The notes: generated by a model from the sequence alone, not told the origin. Shown: positions 26,079 to 35,380, counted from the first letter of the stretch. The stretch: 64,000 nt of DNA from Actinokineospora diospyrosa (GCF_024171925.1 NZ_JAMTCO010000004.1:62001-126000), one strand, 5' to 3'. A program made the numbers and translations.

Positions 26079-26779
26079 AAAGCTGTGCGCTCCAACCAGT
26101 CCTCGGCGACGCTACCGTCGCCGAGGACTTCCACTGTCGCAAGGGGACGCCTGCGCAAGAGCACGAGCATGAGATCGGTCACCGGTCCGCGCAGTGCCAC
26201 CGTCGCCTTCTCGTGGGTGTGCTCCCACACCGGTCCCGGGCGCACCAGCCACTCCCCCGCGCCGTCCGTCGCGTGCAGGTGCAGGCTGGTCCCCTCGGTC
26301 AGGATCGGGTCCTTGGCGAAACCGTCGGCCAGCAACCCCAGCCACTCGGAGATCGTGTCGGCCGCCGCCTCGGGGGCGGCGGCGAAGGGCGCGTCGAGGG
26401 CGAGGGCCGCGTCGGCGTGGTGCACGACCGCCTCGCAGGCCCGGCGGCGGACCCACCAGGTGGCGGGCCGCGGACCGGTGAAAGTCCAGACCGGACTGTC
26501 CGATCCGGTCCGCGCGACCGCGTCGAGCAGCAGCCCGGAAGCCCCGGTGAGCCACAGCGCCTGGTCACCGGACGGCGTGCCGTCCGCCACCGCGCTCGGG
26601 TGCACGAACTCACCGCCGCGCACGATCTCGGCCGCCCACCGGTGACCGCGGCCGACGTGCCGGGCGAGTTGGCCGAGCGACCACTCCGGGCAGGTGGGCA
26701 CGGGCGTGGCGGGATCGGCGGCGGCGGCGAGCGCGGCGAGCCGGGCGGTGTGGTCGACCAGTACCGCGGCGTGGTCCAT
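26075..26779 (-). CDS. Maleylpyruvate-isomerase-type mycothiol-dependent protein
   Basis: A 234-residue protein of the TIGR03083/MDMPI group. It has the DinB-like N-terminal four-helix motif with metal-site histidines (HTARLAALAAAADPATPVPTCPEW, LARHVGRGHRWA, RRRACEAVVHHADAALAL) and a C-terminal MDMPI-like beta domain. Mycothiol is the low-molecular-weight thiol of actinobacteria; members act as isomerases or S-transferases, mostly of unknown substrate. The start is ATG 26779. The stop codon TAG lies inside the terminal CTAG of the inverted-repeat element. Confidence 0.85.
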   Translation of the reverse strand: MDHAAVLVDHTARLAALAAAADPATPVPTCPEWSLGQLARHVGRGHRWAAEIVRGGEFVHPSAVADGTPSGDQALWLTGASGLLLDAVARTGSDSPVWTFTGPRPATWWVRRRACEAVVHHADAALALDAPFAAAPEAAADTISEWLGLLADGFAKDPILTEGTSLHLHATDGAGEWLVRPGPVWEHTHEKATVALRGPVTDLMLVLLRRRPLATVEVLGDGSVAEDWLERTAF

Positions 26780-26865
26780 GGGACAACACGGTATCGCCAC
26801 CCGGCGCGCGGCCGGCGTTTACCCGACACGCTTAGGCTCCGGCGCGTGCCGCAGGGGATCCACGC

Positions 26866-27405
26866 ATGAGAGCCACCGGTGGTCGGACGTACGATCACGC
26901 CGTGATCGACCTGAGCACGTTGCTCGACCCCATGGCCTGGCCCCGGTGGCTGGCCCGCGACGCCGAACGGCGCAAGGTGGCGAGCCCCGAGGTGCTGGCC
27001 CTGGTCGAGCAGGCAGTGCGCGACTTCCCGGCCGCGGCGTTCGCCGGTGGGCTGCTCCCCGCGCCGCTGCCGCTCGAGCACGCGGAGAAGCTGCCCCGGG
27101 GTGAGCACCGGGAGACCACCGAGGGCGCCCGGGTGCGGCACCGGGTGGTGGCCGAGCCCGGTGGGGTGCGCGGCTGGAGCCTGGGCCGGGGCGTGGTCAT
27201 CAGCATGGCGCAGACCGCGGTGCGCCCGGTGTACGCGCCGGTCGCGCGCGGTGACAGCGCCGCGCTGCGCCAGGACGGGTCGGTGGTGCGGGTGCTGATC
27301 TCGGCGTGGGAGCCCTACCCGGCACCGGTCGAGGTCGAACTGGACGACCGGACGGTCCCGCTGCCGGACTACCTGCTGCGCGTGCTCGGCGACCACCGCC
27401 GCTAG
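26866..27405 (+). CDS. Hypothetical protein
   Basis: A 179-residue protein with no recognised family. It has an amphipathic N-terminal helical part (LLDPMAWPRWLARDAERRKV) and a beta-rich C-terminal half (VRHRVVAEPGGVRGWSLGRGVVI, PAPVEVELDDRTVPLPDYLLRVL). No signal peptide or membrane segment. ATG 26866 has AGGGGAT seven bases upstream; GTG 26902 is a possible later start. It diverges from the MDMPI gene and converges with a GNAT gene, ending three bases before it. Confidence 0.65.
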   Translation: MRATGGRTYDHAVIDLSTLLDPMAWPRWLARDAERRKVASPEVLALVEQAVRDFPAAAFAGGLLPAPLPLEHAEKLPRGEHRETTEGARVRHRVVAEPGGVRGWSLGRGVVISMAQTAVRPVYAPVARGDSAALRQDGSVVRVLISAWEPYPAPVEVELDDRTVPLPDYLLRVLGDHRR

Positions 27406-27408
27406 CGG

Positions 27409-27711
27409 CTAATCGCTGGCGCTCGAGCGGTTCTGGTAGGCGAGGTCGAGGTACTCGGGGTGGCGCCGCATCCAGGCGGCGATGAACGGGCAGGTCGCCA
27501 GCACCGCGACGCCCCGGCTCCTGGCGTCGTCGAGCGCGGCCCTGGCCAGCGCGCCACCGACGCCGCGGCCCTCGAAGGCGCTGTCGACCTCGGTGTGCGG
27601 GTAGACGACCAGGTCCGCGCCGCGCAGGTACTCGGCGAACCCGGCGACCCGCCCGTCCACCCGCGCCTCGAACCGGCCGCGCTCGGCGACGTCCACCACC
27701 TCGACTGCCAC
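27409..27711 (-). CDS. Short GNAT-fold acetyltransferase (YjdJ-like)
   Basis: A 100-residue minimal GNAT protein: FEARVDGRVAGFAEY, VVYPHTEVDSAFEGRGVGGALARAALDDARSRG (the acetyl-CoA pyrophosphate loop is GRGVGGAL) and VLATCPFIAAWMRRHPEY. Length and motifs match the small YjdJ/GCN5-related class, which may acetylate small substrates. The start is GTG 27711, five bases after AGGAGG; longer frames exist only upstream of this site. Confidence 0.87.
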   Translation of the reverse strand: MAVEVVDVAERGRFEARVDGRVAGFAEYLRGADLVVYPHTEVDSAFEGRGVGGALARAALDDARSRGVAVLATCPFIAAWMRRHPEYLDLAYQNRSSASD

Positions 27712-27838
27712 ATGTTCCTCCTGGTCGACCCGATCCCCACCCGATCCTACGGTCGCGGGCGGCGATGTCCGGTTTGCCCGGCGCCGGTGTGAGGAATGTT
27801 CGGATCGAGGTCCCCACCGACGATCCAGGAGCCACCCG

Positions 27839-28333
27839 ATGCCGACGACCGAGCCGTCCACGACCGACACCGCGGGCACCGATGGCGCGGAGTCACCGCA
27901 GCAGCGGCTGACCCGCAACCTCAACGAGCTGCTGCAGGAGCTGCGGGTGGCCCAGGCTGGCGTGCAGATCCTGTTCGGGTTCCTGCTGTCGATCGCGTTC
28001 ACCGAGGTCTACACCCGCGACGCGAACGCCTTCGAGCGGGCGACGCACCTGGTGGCGGTGCTGTTCGCGGTCGCGTCCGTCGGGCTGCTCACCGCGCCTG
28101 CCGCCTGGCACCGGATCCTGTTCCGGCAGGGCAAGCGCGAGGAGATCATGCGGCTCGCGACCCGGACCACGCTCGCGGGCCTGGTGTGCCTGTCGCTCGC
28201 GGTGACCGCGTCGGTTCTGCTGCTGGCCGAGATGGTGATCGGCGGGTGGGCGGCGTTCGCGGTCGCCGGGGTGTGCGGGGTGCTGATCATGGTGCTGTGG
28301 TTCGCGGTGCCGATCCGCGAGCGCGCGGAGTAG
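27839..28333 (+). CDS. DUF6328-type four-helix membrane protein
   Basis: A 164-residue protein with a hydrophilic N-terminus ending in RLTRNLNELLQELRVAQAGVQILFGFLLS and four transmembrane helices (QILFGFLLSIAFTEVY, VAVLFAVASVGLLTAP, TLAGLVCLSLAVTASVLLL, WAAFAVAGVCGVLIMVLWF). This matches a common actinobacterial family of unknown function. Divergent from the GNAT gene. Confidence 0.82.
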   Translation: MPTTEPSTTDTAGTDGAESPQQRLTRNLNELLQELRVAQAGVQILFGFLLSIAFTEVYTRDANAFERATHLVAVLFAVASVGLLTAPAAWHRILFRQGKREEIMRLATRTTLAGLVCLSLAVTASVLLLAEMVIGGWAAFAVAGVCGVLIMVLWFAVPIRERAE

Positions 28334-28381
28334 CCGATACCCGCTGGCCCGGGTGGGTGCGGCCTTGGTTGACTGCCGGGC

Positions 28382-28939
28382 ATGAGTTCGCTGTGGGCCG
28401 GGACCCGGGTGCGGCTGCGCGGGGTGGAGCCCGAGGACTGGCAGGTGTTCCAGGGCTTCGCCGAGCACAGCGGCGACATGCGCGCGGTGGACCGGGTGTA
28501 CCCGCCGCGCTCGGCCCGCTGGTTCCGCGAGTCCACCACGAGCCGCTCCACCCAGGTCGGCGAGAACCTGGACCTGGCGATCGAGTCGCGCGAGACCGGA
28601 CACCTGGTGGGCGGCCTGTCCACCTCCGGGGTCGACCGCCGCGCGGGCAGGTTCAGCTACGGCATCGGTATCGGCCACCAGCACCAACGCCGCGGTTACG
28701 CTGCCGACGCGGTGGGCCTGCTCTTGCGCTATATGTTCGGGGAGCAGAGGTTCCACAAGTGCGAGGTGAAGGTCTACGAGTTCAACGAGGCCTCCCTTGC
28801 CCTGCACCGCTCACTGGGCTTCACCGAAGAGGGCCGGCTGCGCTCCCATGAGTTCTTCGGCGGTAAGCACTGGGACGCATACCTGCTCGGCATGACACTG
28901 CCCGAGTTCCTCGACCGCTGGGACTTGCCGGAGGTCTAA
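28382..28939 (+). CDS. RimJ/RimL-type GNAT acetyltransferase
   Basis: A 185-residue GNAT protein: VRLRGVEPEDWQVFQGF at the start, GIGIGHQHQRRGYAADAVGLLLRYMF forming the acetyl-CoA loop (QRRGYA), and KVYEFNEASLALHRSLGFTEEGRLR. This is the ribosomal-protein N-acetyltransferase-like class, although many members modify antibiotics or other small molecules. It converges with the SARP gene 53 bp away. Confidence 0.92.
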   Translation: MSSLWAGTRVRLRGVEPEDWQVFQGFAEHSGDMRAVDRVYPPRSARWFRESTTSRSTQVGENLDLAIESRETGHLVGGLSTSGVDRRAGRFSYGIGIGHQHQRRGYAADAVGLLLRYMFGEQRFHKCEVKVYEFNEASLALHRSLGFTEEGRLRSHEFFGGKHWDAYLLGMTLPEFLDRWDLPEV

Positions 28940-28992
28940 GGGATGTGCGCGGCCAGTTCGTCGACTGCGTCGCGCGGCGTACGCGGTGGCGC

Positions 28993-31986
28993 CTAGGGGA
29001 TGCGGGCGGCGAGTTCGTCGGCCTCGATGGTGGCGTTGGCCTGGTGGTAGAGCGACCGGGCGCGGGACCAGTGACGGGCGGCGGTGCCGGTGTCGCCGGT
29101 GCGGGACTCCAGTTCGCCCAGGTCTCGGTGGAGGTGGGCGAGTTCGTAGTCGTCGGGGACGGCGGTGCGGATGGAGAGGCTGCGCTCCAGGTGGTCGCGG
29201 GCGGCGGCGAGGTCACCGGCGGCCAGGTAGACGCGGCCAAGCTGGTTGAGGGCGGAGGCCTCGCCGTGGCGGTCGCCGACCTCGCGGCTGAGGTCGAGGG
29301 CCTCGCGGAAGTGGGTGCGGGCCTGCGGGATGTCACCGGCGTCCAAGTGGGCGCGGCCGGTGTCGAGCAGGGATTCCCACTCCAGCCAGCGGTCGCCGAT
29401 GGCGCGGCTGACGGCCACGGCCTCACCGAGGTGCGCCAGCGCCGCCCGGTGGTCGCCGCGTTGCAGCCAGGCCTCGCCGAGGGTGTCGAGGGTCGCCGCC
29501 TCGAGGCGGGCGTTGCCCAGGCCGCGGAAGGTGGCGAGGGCGTCGGTGAGCGGGACGAGGCTCTCCTCGGCGCGGCCCATGCGGACGAAGGTGTGCCCGA
29601 GGTTGCGCTGGGACAGGGCGCGGCCGAGGTCGCTGCCCGCCTCGGCGCAGCGGGCGACGGCGAGCCGGTGCGCGGCGATGGCCTCGTCGAAGCGGCGCAG
29701 TTCGGCGTAGGCGTTGGCGATGTTGTTGTGCACGTGCCCCTCGCCGACGAGGTCGCCCGCGGCGCGGACGGTGCGCAGGGCCCGCTGGTTGGTCTCCAGG
29801 GCCTCGCGCAGGCGGCGGGTCATGAAGTAGGCGACGCCGAGCGCGCGCAGCATCTCGGCCTCGGCCACCGCGTCGCCGAGGGCCGTCGCCGCCGCGGCGC
29901 CCTGGCGGCAGAGCTCGACCCGGTCGTGCCAGTGGCCGGTGGCGTCGAAGAAGCTGGTGAGCAGGTAGGTGAACTGCCACGCCGAGTCGAGCCTGCCCAG
30001 TTCGCGGGCGCATTGCGCCACCGCGCGCAGGTTGGGCCGCTCGGCGTCGAGGAACGCCAACGCGCCGTGGCGGTCTTCGAACGGGACGCGGGAACGCGGA
30101 TGGCGCAGCGTTGGGGTCACCAGGTCGCGGTTGGGGTCGATCACGCGGTTGGCCTCATCGGCGACGACCAGGTACCAGTCAACGAGCCGCGACAACGCCA
30201 ACGCCCGCTCGTCGCGCTTAGCCCTACCGGCGGCGAATTCCCTTACCAGGTCATGGAAGCGGAACCGGTCGTGGTCGACCTCGGTGATCAGGTGCGCCGC
30301 GGTCAGCGCCGCCAGGGATTCCCGCGCCCGCTCAACCGGCACCCCGCATAGAGTCGCGCCCAGGGCAGTGCTGACGGTGTTGCCCGGCGCCACTCCAAGC
30401 AGGCGGAACATGCGAGCCCACCCGGGCTCCAACGGGTCGTAGGCACTCGCGAACACAGCCCGCACGGTTCGCGTGTCACCCTCTACCGCGAGTGTGTCGA
30501 GCCTGCCCGCGCCGACTAACTCCGCCGCGGACTCAGCCACCGATCGCCCTGGTGCCGCGACAAGGCGGGCAGCTGCAAGCCGCAGAGCAAGAGGCATCCC
30601 CCCGCATAGACGGCTCAACCTGGCTGCCGCGCCCGGTTCCCGGTTGACCCGCTCGGTGCCGATGACCTTGGTCAGCAGCTCCAGCGATTCGCTGTGCTCA
30701 AGGCTGTCGATCGCGACAGGCACGACCGCGTGCCTTGTTCCCAGCGCCGCCAACGTCTGCCTGCTCGTCACCATGAGCAGCGACCGGCCGCCGCCGGGCA
30801 CCAGCGGTAGGACTTGTTCCGCTTCACCAGCGTTGTCCACCAGCACAAGACAGCGCCGACCGTGCAGCAGCGACCTATAGAGCGCGGACCGCTCGGTCAG
30901 CTCAGCGGGCATGCGCTCGTCCGGTACGTCCAACGCTCGCAAGAGATGTGCCAGGGCGTCGGCGGCGGTTAGAGCGCGTCCGGCGTCGTGGCCGCCCAAG
31001 TCGAGAAAGAGCTGCCCGTCGGGGAAACGGTCGGCGACGCTATGTGCCCACTGCACCGCGAGCGAGGTCTTACCCATGCCCGCGGCGGCGGAGATCACGA
31101 CGACGGGTCGCTCGTCGCCGGACCCGGCCAGCAGCGAGTCCAGTGTGGACAGTTCGCCCGCGCGGCCGGTGAAGTGCCCGACCCGGGCGGGCAGCTGGGC
31201 CGGGCCGCGCGGGGCCGGGCGGGGGTCCAGGTCGGGGTCGCGGCGCAGGATGGCGGTGTGCAGCTCGACCAGCTCGGGACCGGGGTCGACGCCGAACTCC
31301 TCGGCGAGGCGGGCGCGCAGAGCGCGGAAGACGCCGAGCGCGTCGGTGTGCTGGCCGCGCCGGTGCAGGGCCAGCATGCACAGCCCGGCGAGCCGCTCGC
31401 GGGTCGGGTGCGCGGCGACCAGCCGGGGCAGCTCCCTGGCGGCCTCGGCGTGCCCGCCCAGCCGCAGCTCGGCGTCCCACAGGTCCTCCATGGCCGCCAG
31501 CCGCAGCTCGTGCAGCGTGTCGACCTCGCCGCAGCCCCAGCTCTCCAGCGCGGCGTCGGCGAACGCGTCGCCGCGCCACAGCGCCAGCGCCTCGCGCAAC
31601 AGCGGCGCGGCGGCCTCGGCGTTGTCGCGGCCCAGCTGCTCGCGGGCCGAGCGCACCAGCCGCTGGAAGCGCAGCGCGTCGACCACCTCGGGTTCGACCT
31701 CGAGCAGGTAGCCGGGCTCCCTGGTGCGCAGCACGGTCGGGAAGCCGCAGGCGGTGAGCGCCTGGCGGACCCGGGCGACGTGGCTGTGCAGGGTCTTCAC
31801 CGCGGTGCGCGGCGGGTTGTCCCCCCAGAGCACGTCGATCAGCCGGGAGGCGGGCAGCACGGACCCGGCGTGCAGGGCCAGCACGCCCAGCACGGCGCGC
31901 TGGCGGGTGCCGTGCACCAGCGCGCGCCCGGCCGGGCCGACGGCCTCGACCGGACCCAGCACGCGCAGCTCGCCGGGTCGGGTCAC
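28993..31986 (-). CDS. AfsR/SARP-type regulator with NB-ARC ATPase and TPR
   Basis: A 997-residue protein. The order is an OmpR-like DNA-binding domain (about 1-95), a BTAD domain (about 100-245, FQRLVRSAREQLGRDNAEAA), and an NB-ARC ATPase (P-loop AAAGMGKTSLA near 298, LVLVDNAGEAEQV Walker B, GGMPLALRLAAARL). A long TPR array of about eight repeats follows, with classical A-L-G-Y/F spacing. AfsR-like proteins activate antibiotic or secondary-metabolite genes, using the ATPase/TPR part as a sensor. The start is GTG 31986 after GGAAGGAGC. No biosynthetic cluster is immediately adjacent, so the target is unknown. Confidence 0.92.
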   Translation of the reverse strand: MTRPGELRVLGPVEAVGPAGRALVHGTRQRAVLGVLALHAGSVLPASRLIDVLWGDNPPRTAVKTLHSHVARVRQALTACGFPTVLRTREPGYLLEVEPEVVDALRFQRLVRSAREQLGRDNAEAAAPLLREALALWRGDAFADAALESWGCGEVDTLHELRLAAMEDLWDAELRLGGHAEAARELPRLVAAHPTRERLAGLCMLALHRRGQHTDALGVFRALRARLAEEFGVDPGPELVELHTAILRRDPDLDPRPAPRGPAQLPARVGHFTGRAGELSTLDSLLAGSGDERPVVVISAAAGMGKTSLAVQWAHSVADRFPDGQLFLDLGGHDAGRALTAADALAHLLRALDVPDERMPAELTERSALYRSLLHGRRCLVLVDNAGEAEQVLPLVPGGGRSLLMVTSRQTLAALGTRHAVVPVAIDSLEHSESLELLTKVIGTERVNREPGAAARLSRLCGGMPLALRLAAARLVAAPGRSVAESAAELVGAGRLDTLAVEGDTRTVRAVFASAYDPLEPGWARMFRLLGVAPGNTVSTALGATLCGVPVERARESLAALTAAHLITEVDHDRFRFHDLVREFAAGRAKRDERALALSRLVDWYLVVADEANRVIDPNRDLVTPTLRHPRSRVPFEDRHGALAFLDAERPNLRAVAQCARELGRLDSAWQFTYLLTSFFDATGHWHDRVELCRQGAAAATALGDAVAEAEMLRALGVAYFMTRRLREALETNQRALRTVRAAGDLVGEGHVHNNIANAYAELRRFDEAIAAHRLAVARCAEAGSDLGRALSQRNLGHTFVRMGRAEESLVPLTDALATFRGLGNARLEAATLDTLGEAWLQRGDHRAALAHLGEAVAVSRAIGDRWLEWESLLDTGRAHLDAGDIPQARTHFREALDLSREVGDRHGEASALNQLGRVYLAAGDLAAARDHLERSLSIRTAVPDDYELAHLHRDLGELESRTGDTGTAARHWSRARSLYHQANATIEADELAARIP

Positions 31987-32179
31987 CCCCAGCTCCTTCC
32001 GCGCCGCTCGGTAAAGGGAGCGTAACGACACCGCTGCGCTGCGCAAACACCCAAGTGGTTGAGCCGGGGTGCCGCGAAACCGCGACGTCGGTTGCGTTCC
32101 GCGACAACCATGCCACAACCGGTGGCGACCAAGCTTCCGCCAGCCCTGTACACCCTGTGAGTCCCGCTAGGAGACACCC

Positions 32180-33793
32180 ATGCCGACCAGCTCATCCGGT
32201 CGCCGCCGGACGCTCATCGCCGCCACCGCGGCGATGGTCGCCGCCGTGCTGCCAGCGTTACCGGCCGCCGCTGAACCCGCCGTGGCCAAGGCGGTCCCGC
32301 CGCCCGCGGCGAGCCCCTGCGGCCCGATGGACATCACCTTCGTCATCGACGACACCGGCAGCATGGGCGCGGCCATCGCCAACATCAAGACCGGCATCAA
32401 CTCGATCATCTCGGACGTGGCGACGCTCTCGGGTGGGGACTACAAGCTCGGCCTGGTCAGCTTCAAGGACAACGTCCGGGTGCTCAACGACCTGGCCGCG
32501 GGCAACCAGGTGGCGGTGACCGCCGCGGTCAACGCGCTGGCGGCCGGGGGCGGCGGCAACACCCCGGAGGCCTCCGACGAGGCGCTGAACACCGCGATCA
32601 ACAACCTGCCCGCCTTGGGTCGCCCGCAGGTCGGCGACTTCAACGGCACCTGGCGCTCGAACGCGACCAAGATGATCGTGCTGGTCACCGACGCGCCCCC
32701 CGGCGGCTTCGACGACGTGCACGCCCCGGTCGACGTGACCAACGCCCACCAGCGGGCGCTCGAGGCGCAGAACCGCATCAAGATCAACAGCGTTTACGTG
32801 CCGACCGGCGGGGTGTCGGCACCGATCGTGTCGATCATGCAGGACTACGCCACCACCACCGGCGGGGTGTACACGCTGGCCGCGGCCAACGGCTCCAACA
32901 CCGCCACCACCATCCAGCAGTCCCTGCGCAACTGCAGGCGCACCGACGTGTTCATCCGCGACCACGGCGCCGACACCGGTGTCGAGCCGCACGGCCTGAA
33001 CCCGATCTGGACCAGCCCGGACATCACCGTCTGCCCGACCGCGGCCCCCTGCGCGGGCGCCAACCCGGTCGTCGGGTCCACCAGCTACATCCACGTCCGG
33101 CTCAACAACCCCGGCCCCAACGGGTCCGGCACCGGCACCGGCAACCTCAAGCTCTACTACACCGCCCAGGGCGGCGCGGCGGTGTGGCCGACGCACTGGA
33201 CGCACATCAACACCGCGTTCAACGTCTCGGTGCCCGCTGGTGCGACGAGCGTGGTCGTGCCGTGGGCTGGCGTGCCCGGCCCCGGCCACTTCTGCCTGCT
33301 GGCCCGCTGGGAGTCGGCCACCGACCCGATGACCTTCGCCGAGGGCCCGAACACCCTGACCAACACCAGGAACAACAACAACATCGCCTGGCGCAACGTC
33401 GACTCGGTCAAGGTCACCCCCGGCCAGCCGACCACCCGCCCGTTCACCTTGGCCAACCCGAACCCGCGGGCCCTGACCAACCTGGTCTTCACCGCCCCGG
33501 AGGGCCCCTTCACCGGCAAGGTCACCATCGACCTCGGCCGCGAACTCGCCGCCCGCTTCAAGGCCAACGGCGGCAAGCTCGAGGGCGTGCGCCAGGTGGA
33601 TGAGACCCGCTTCGAGATCGTCGACGGGAAGCAGGCCCGCTTCGTGGGCCTGGTGATCGACCCGAAGGAGCGCTTCGAGACCAAGCTGGAGTTCACCGCG
33701 ACGGAGCAGACCCGAGCGGTGCTGCGGGTCAACCAGACCGATGAGAAGAACGAAGACCTGGGCGGAGTCGAGTTCCGCCTGACCACCGGCTAA
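32180..33793 (+). CDS. Secreted vWA-domain protein
   Basis: A 537-residue protein with a signal peptide (basic start, LIAATAAMVAAVLPALPAAA, cleavage near AEP). A vWA domain with MIDAS residues DDTGSMG follows (about 50-250; ITFVIDDTGSMG, VTDAPPGGFDD). A beta-rich C-terminal half continues with a disulphide-capable NCRR...CPTAAPC segment and repeated Ig-like strands. It lacks a sortase signal or a C-terminal membrane helix, so it is likely released or loosely wall-associated. Binding partner unknown. Start ATG 32180 after AGGAGACACCC. Confidence 0.88.
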   Translation: MPTSSSGRRRTLIAATAAMVAAVLPALPAAAEPAVAKAVPPPAASPCGPMDITFVIDDTGSMGAAIANIKTGINSIISDVATLSGGDYKLGLVSFKDNVRVLNDLAAGNQVAVTAAVNALAAGGGGNTPEASDEALNTAINNLPALGRPQVGDFNGTWRSNATKMIVLVTDAPPGGFDDVHAPVDVTNAHQRALEAQNRIKINSVYVPTGGVSAPIVSIMQDYATTTGGVYTLAAANGSNTATTIQQSLRNCRRTDVFIRDHGADTGVEPHGLNPIWTSPDITVCPTAAPCAGANPVVGSTSYIHVRLNNPGPNGSGTGTGNLKLYYTAQGGAAVWPTHWTHINTAFNVSVPAGATSVVVPWAGVPGPGHFCLLARWESATDPMTFAEGPNTLTNTRNNNNIAWRNVDSVKVTPGQPTTRPFTLANPNPRALTNLVFTAPEGPFTGKVTIDLGRELAARFKANGGKLEGVRQVDETRFEIVDGKQARFVGLVIDPKERFETKLEFTATEQTRAVLRVNQTDEKNEDLGGVEFRLTTG

Positions 33794-33810
33794 AGCCGCG
33801 GGGTGGGGAA

Positions 33811-33853
33811 ACGAGTGGCCCGGTCACCTGCGCGGGGTGGCCGGGCCACTCGT
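33811..33853 (+). terminator. Rho-independent terminator after the secreted vWA gene
   Basis: A 13-bp perfect stem (33811-33823 with 33841-33853) is followed by a T-rich stretch (CTTGTCTTGTGCTGTTCTT). It lies at the start of an 825-bp gene-free region (33794-34618) that otherwise holds repeats. Confidence 0.85.
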
Positions 33854-33907
33854 CTTGTCTTGTGCTGTTCTTGCGGACGATCTTTCGGGGCCTTCTGTGG
33901 CGGAAGG

Positions 33908-33935
33908 TTGTCCACAACGCCTTCTGCTGTCCACA
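33908..33935 (+). promoter_or_regulatory. DnaA-box-like pair
   Basis: TTGTCCACA (33908-33916) is identical to the actinobacterial DnaA-box consensus; CTGTCCACA (33927-33935) differs at one base. The spacing is 19 bp start to start. Confidence 0.5.
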
Positions 33936-34148
33936 GGGCGCTGGTTGCTGCTCCCGTTGTGTCGGTGCGTCTCGATAGGCTGTGTATTTGGGGGCTTTCG
34001 GTCAGGTTGATCTTGGCGTAGGCCGGGGTTGGGGATTCGGTGGCTTCGGGGTCGGCCTCGTCGCCTGGCGGCGAGCTCGGCGACCCGGGATCGGACGGCC
34101 TCGTCGCCTGGCGGCAACATCGGGCCCGATCCGCGACAATGCGAACAA

Positions 34149-34292
34149 GCTCGATGCGGTGGACCTGTTTTGTGCGGGGCCCCTACGACACCCGACGCAG
34201 AACCGCAAAGCAGGGGCCGAAAAGACTGGCCCTGCCGCGCGGAAACGCTACGGGTGCCGTCCCCCCACACAAAACAGGTCCACCCCATCGAG
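34149..34292. repeat. Long-hairpin element, copy 2
   Basis: Arms 34149-34174 and 34267-34292 pair with one mismatch; the inner ACGACACCCG/CGGGTGCCGT arms also pair. Read in reverse complement it matches copy 1 throughout, with substitutions that keep the pairing. Confidence 0.9.
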
Positions 34293-34309
34293 CACTTGGC
34301 ACCAGCGAC

Positions 34310-34545
34310 TCCGACTGTCCAGGCGCTGGGAAAGTGGGCTGGGGCGGACCTGACGGGGGGCGGGTTGGCACCGACGAGTCCGACTGTCCAGGTGCTGGGT
34401 TGGCAGCGTCGGCGAGGGCGGGCGGGGATGGCACCGGAACTTCCGAGTGTCCAGGGGCTGGGTAGGTGGGATGGGGCCGACCTGACGGCAGGCGGGTTGG
34501 CACCGACGGGTCCGAGTGTCCAGGGACGGCGTGTTCGGTGATTGG
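34310..34545. repeat. Short satellite-like array
   Basis: The core TCCGA(C/G)TGTCC followed by AGG and usually GCTGGG recurs at 34310, 34379, 34442 and 34511, spacing 69, 63 and 69 bp. A shorter version of the array follows the third hairpin at 42963, 43025 and 43094. Confidence 0.8.
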
Positions 34546-34569
34546 TGAACCGGGCATGTGAACGCGAAA

Positions 34570-34605
34570 GGGCCCGGTCGCCCCCGCCCAGGGGTGACCG
34601 GGCCC
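34570..34605 (-). terminator. Terminator hairpin after the Calx-beta-like gene
   Basis: GGGCCCGGTC (34570-34579) pairs perfectly with 34596-34605, 14 bp past the stop codon of the minus-strand gene. Confidence 0.75.
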
Positions 34606-34618
34606 AGCTTCGGTGTGG

Positions 34619-35380
34619 TTATCGCTTGGACTTCACCGTGATCGGGACTCGGGAGAGGCCTAGGGTGCCCGCCGACGGGGAGAAGATCTCTACGTAGAAC
34701 TGCTCGTCGGGCAGGTTGGGTTCGGTCTTGAGGCGGATGGTGGCCGTGCCCCGGGTGCTGCCGGTGGGGATGGTGATGATGCCGTCCTTGACCGGGTAGT
34801 AGCCCGGGGGGTTCGAGCCGGTGTGCACGGTTCGGTAGTGCACCGTGATCGGGGCTCGGGCCGGGGTGTTGGTGTGGACGCCGACCTCCACGGCGGAGGA
34901 CTCGTAGCGCCAGCAGATCTTGCCGCCGTCGAGGCCCGTTTCGACCGGGGGGAGGTCGTCGTCGATGATCTGGCCGCGGCCGCGGTCGCGGGTGATCACC
35001 AGGTTCTGCGGGGTGTGCAGGCGCAGCGAGAACGCCTCTTCCGGTTCCGGGGTGCCGTCGCGCACGACGCCGACCACGACGAGCTTGGCGTCGGTCGAGT
35101 CGGTCCAGGTGAGGGTGCCGGAGGTGGCGGTGATGTCGGCCGGGCCGGTGCTGATGTGCTCGGTGGCGTAGGCGACCGAACCGGTCGCGGTGCAGCCGGG
35201 TGCGGTCGTCACGGTGACCGTGAAGGAGAACGGGGTCGTACCGGACCCCGTCCCCTCGTACTGCCGGTAGTCGCCGACGGAGACCGCAGCCGGACCGCAC
35301 GCCGTCGTCGACCAGGTCTGTGCCGGGATCACCGGCAGTGCCACGGCGACCGCGACCGCCGTGAGCAACAGAGCCCTCAT
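34619..35380 (-). CDS. Secreted Calx-beta-like protein
   Basis: A 253-residue exported protein: signal peptide MRALLLTAVAVAVALPVIPA, then two beta-sandwich repeats. The first has VSVGDYRQYEGTGSGTTPFSFTVTVT...DGTPEPEEAFSLRLHTPQNLVI...GQIIDDD, the classic Calx-beta ending. The second has VHYRTVHTGSN, GTATIRLKTEPNLPDEQFYVEI. Such domains bind calcium and mediate adhesion or matrix contacts. It is convergent with the secreted vWA gene across the repeat region, and a joint surface role is only a guess. Confidence 0.82.
   Translation of the reverse strand: MRALLLTAVAVAVALPVIPAQTWSTTACGPAAVSVGDYRQYEGTGSGTTPFSFTVTVTTAPGCTATGSVAYATEHISTGPADITATSGTLTWTDSTDAKLVVVGVVRDGTPEPEEAFSLRLHTPQNLVITRDRGRGQIIDDDLPPVETGLDGGKICWRYESSAVEVGVHTNTPARAPITVHYRTVHTGSNPPGYYPVKDGIITIPTGSTRGTATIRLKTEPNLPDEQFYVEIFSPSAGTLGLSRVPITVKSKR

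Larger units (their letters stand above)
33905..34545. repeat. Large compound repeat, copy A
   Basis: This region and 42,420-43,110 share, in the same order, two DnaA-box-like 9-mers followed by CTGTGTATTTGGGGGCTTTCG, a TGGCGGCAACATCGGGCCCGATCCGCG stretch, the 144-bp hairpin and a downstream array of ~63-69-bp repeats. The two copies are directly oriented about 8.65 kb apart. No protein-coding gene is convincing inside; long open frames on both strands mirror the repeat. Confidence 0.85.

Noticed and set aside
34248..35300. Extended frame covering the hairpin repeat and running antiparallel through the Calx-beta-like gene
   Set aside because: It mirrors the repeat and the secreted protein gene; it has no start site with ribosome signal and no domain.
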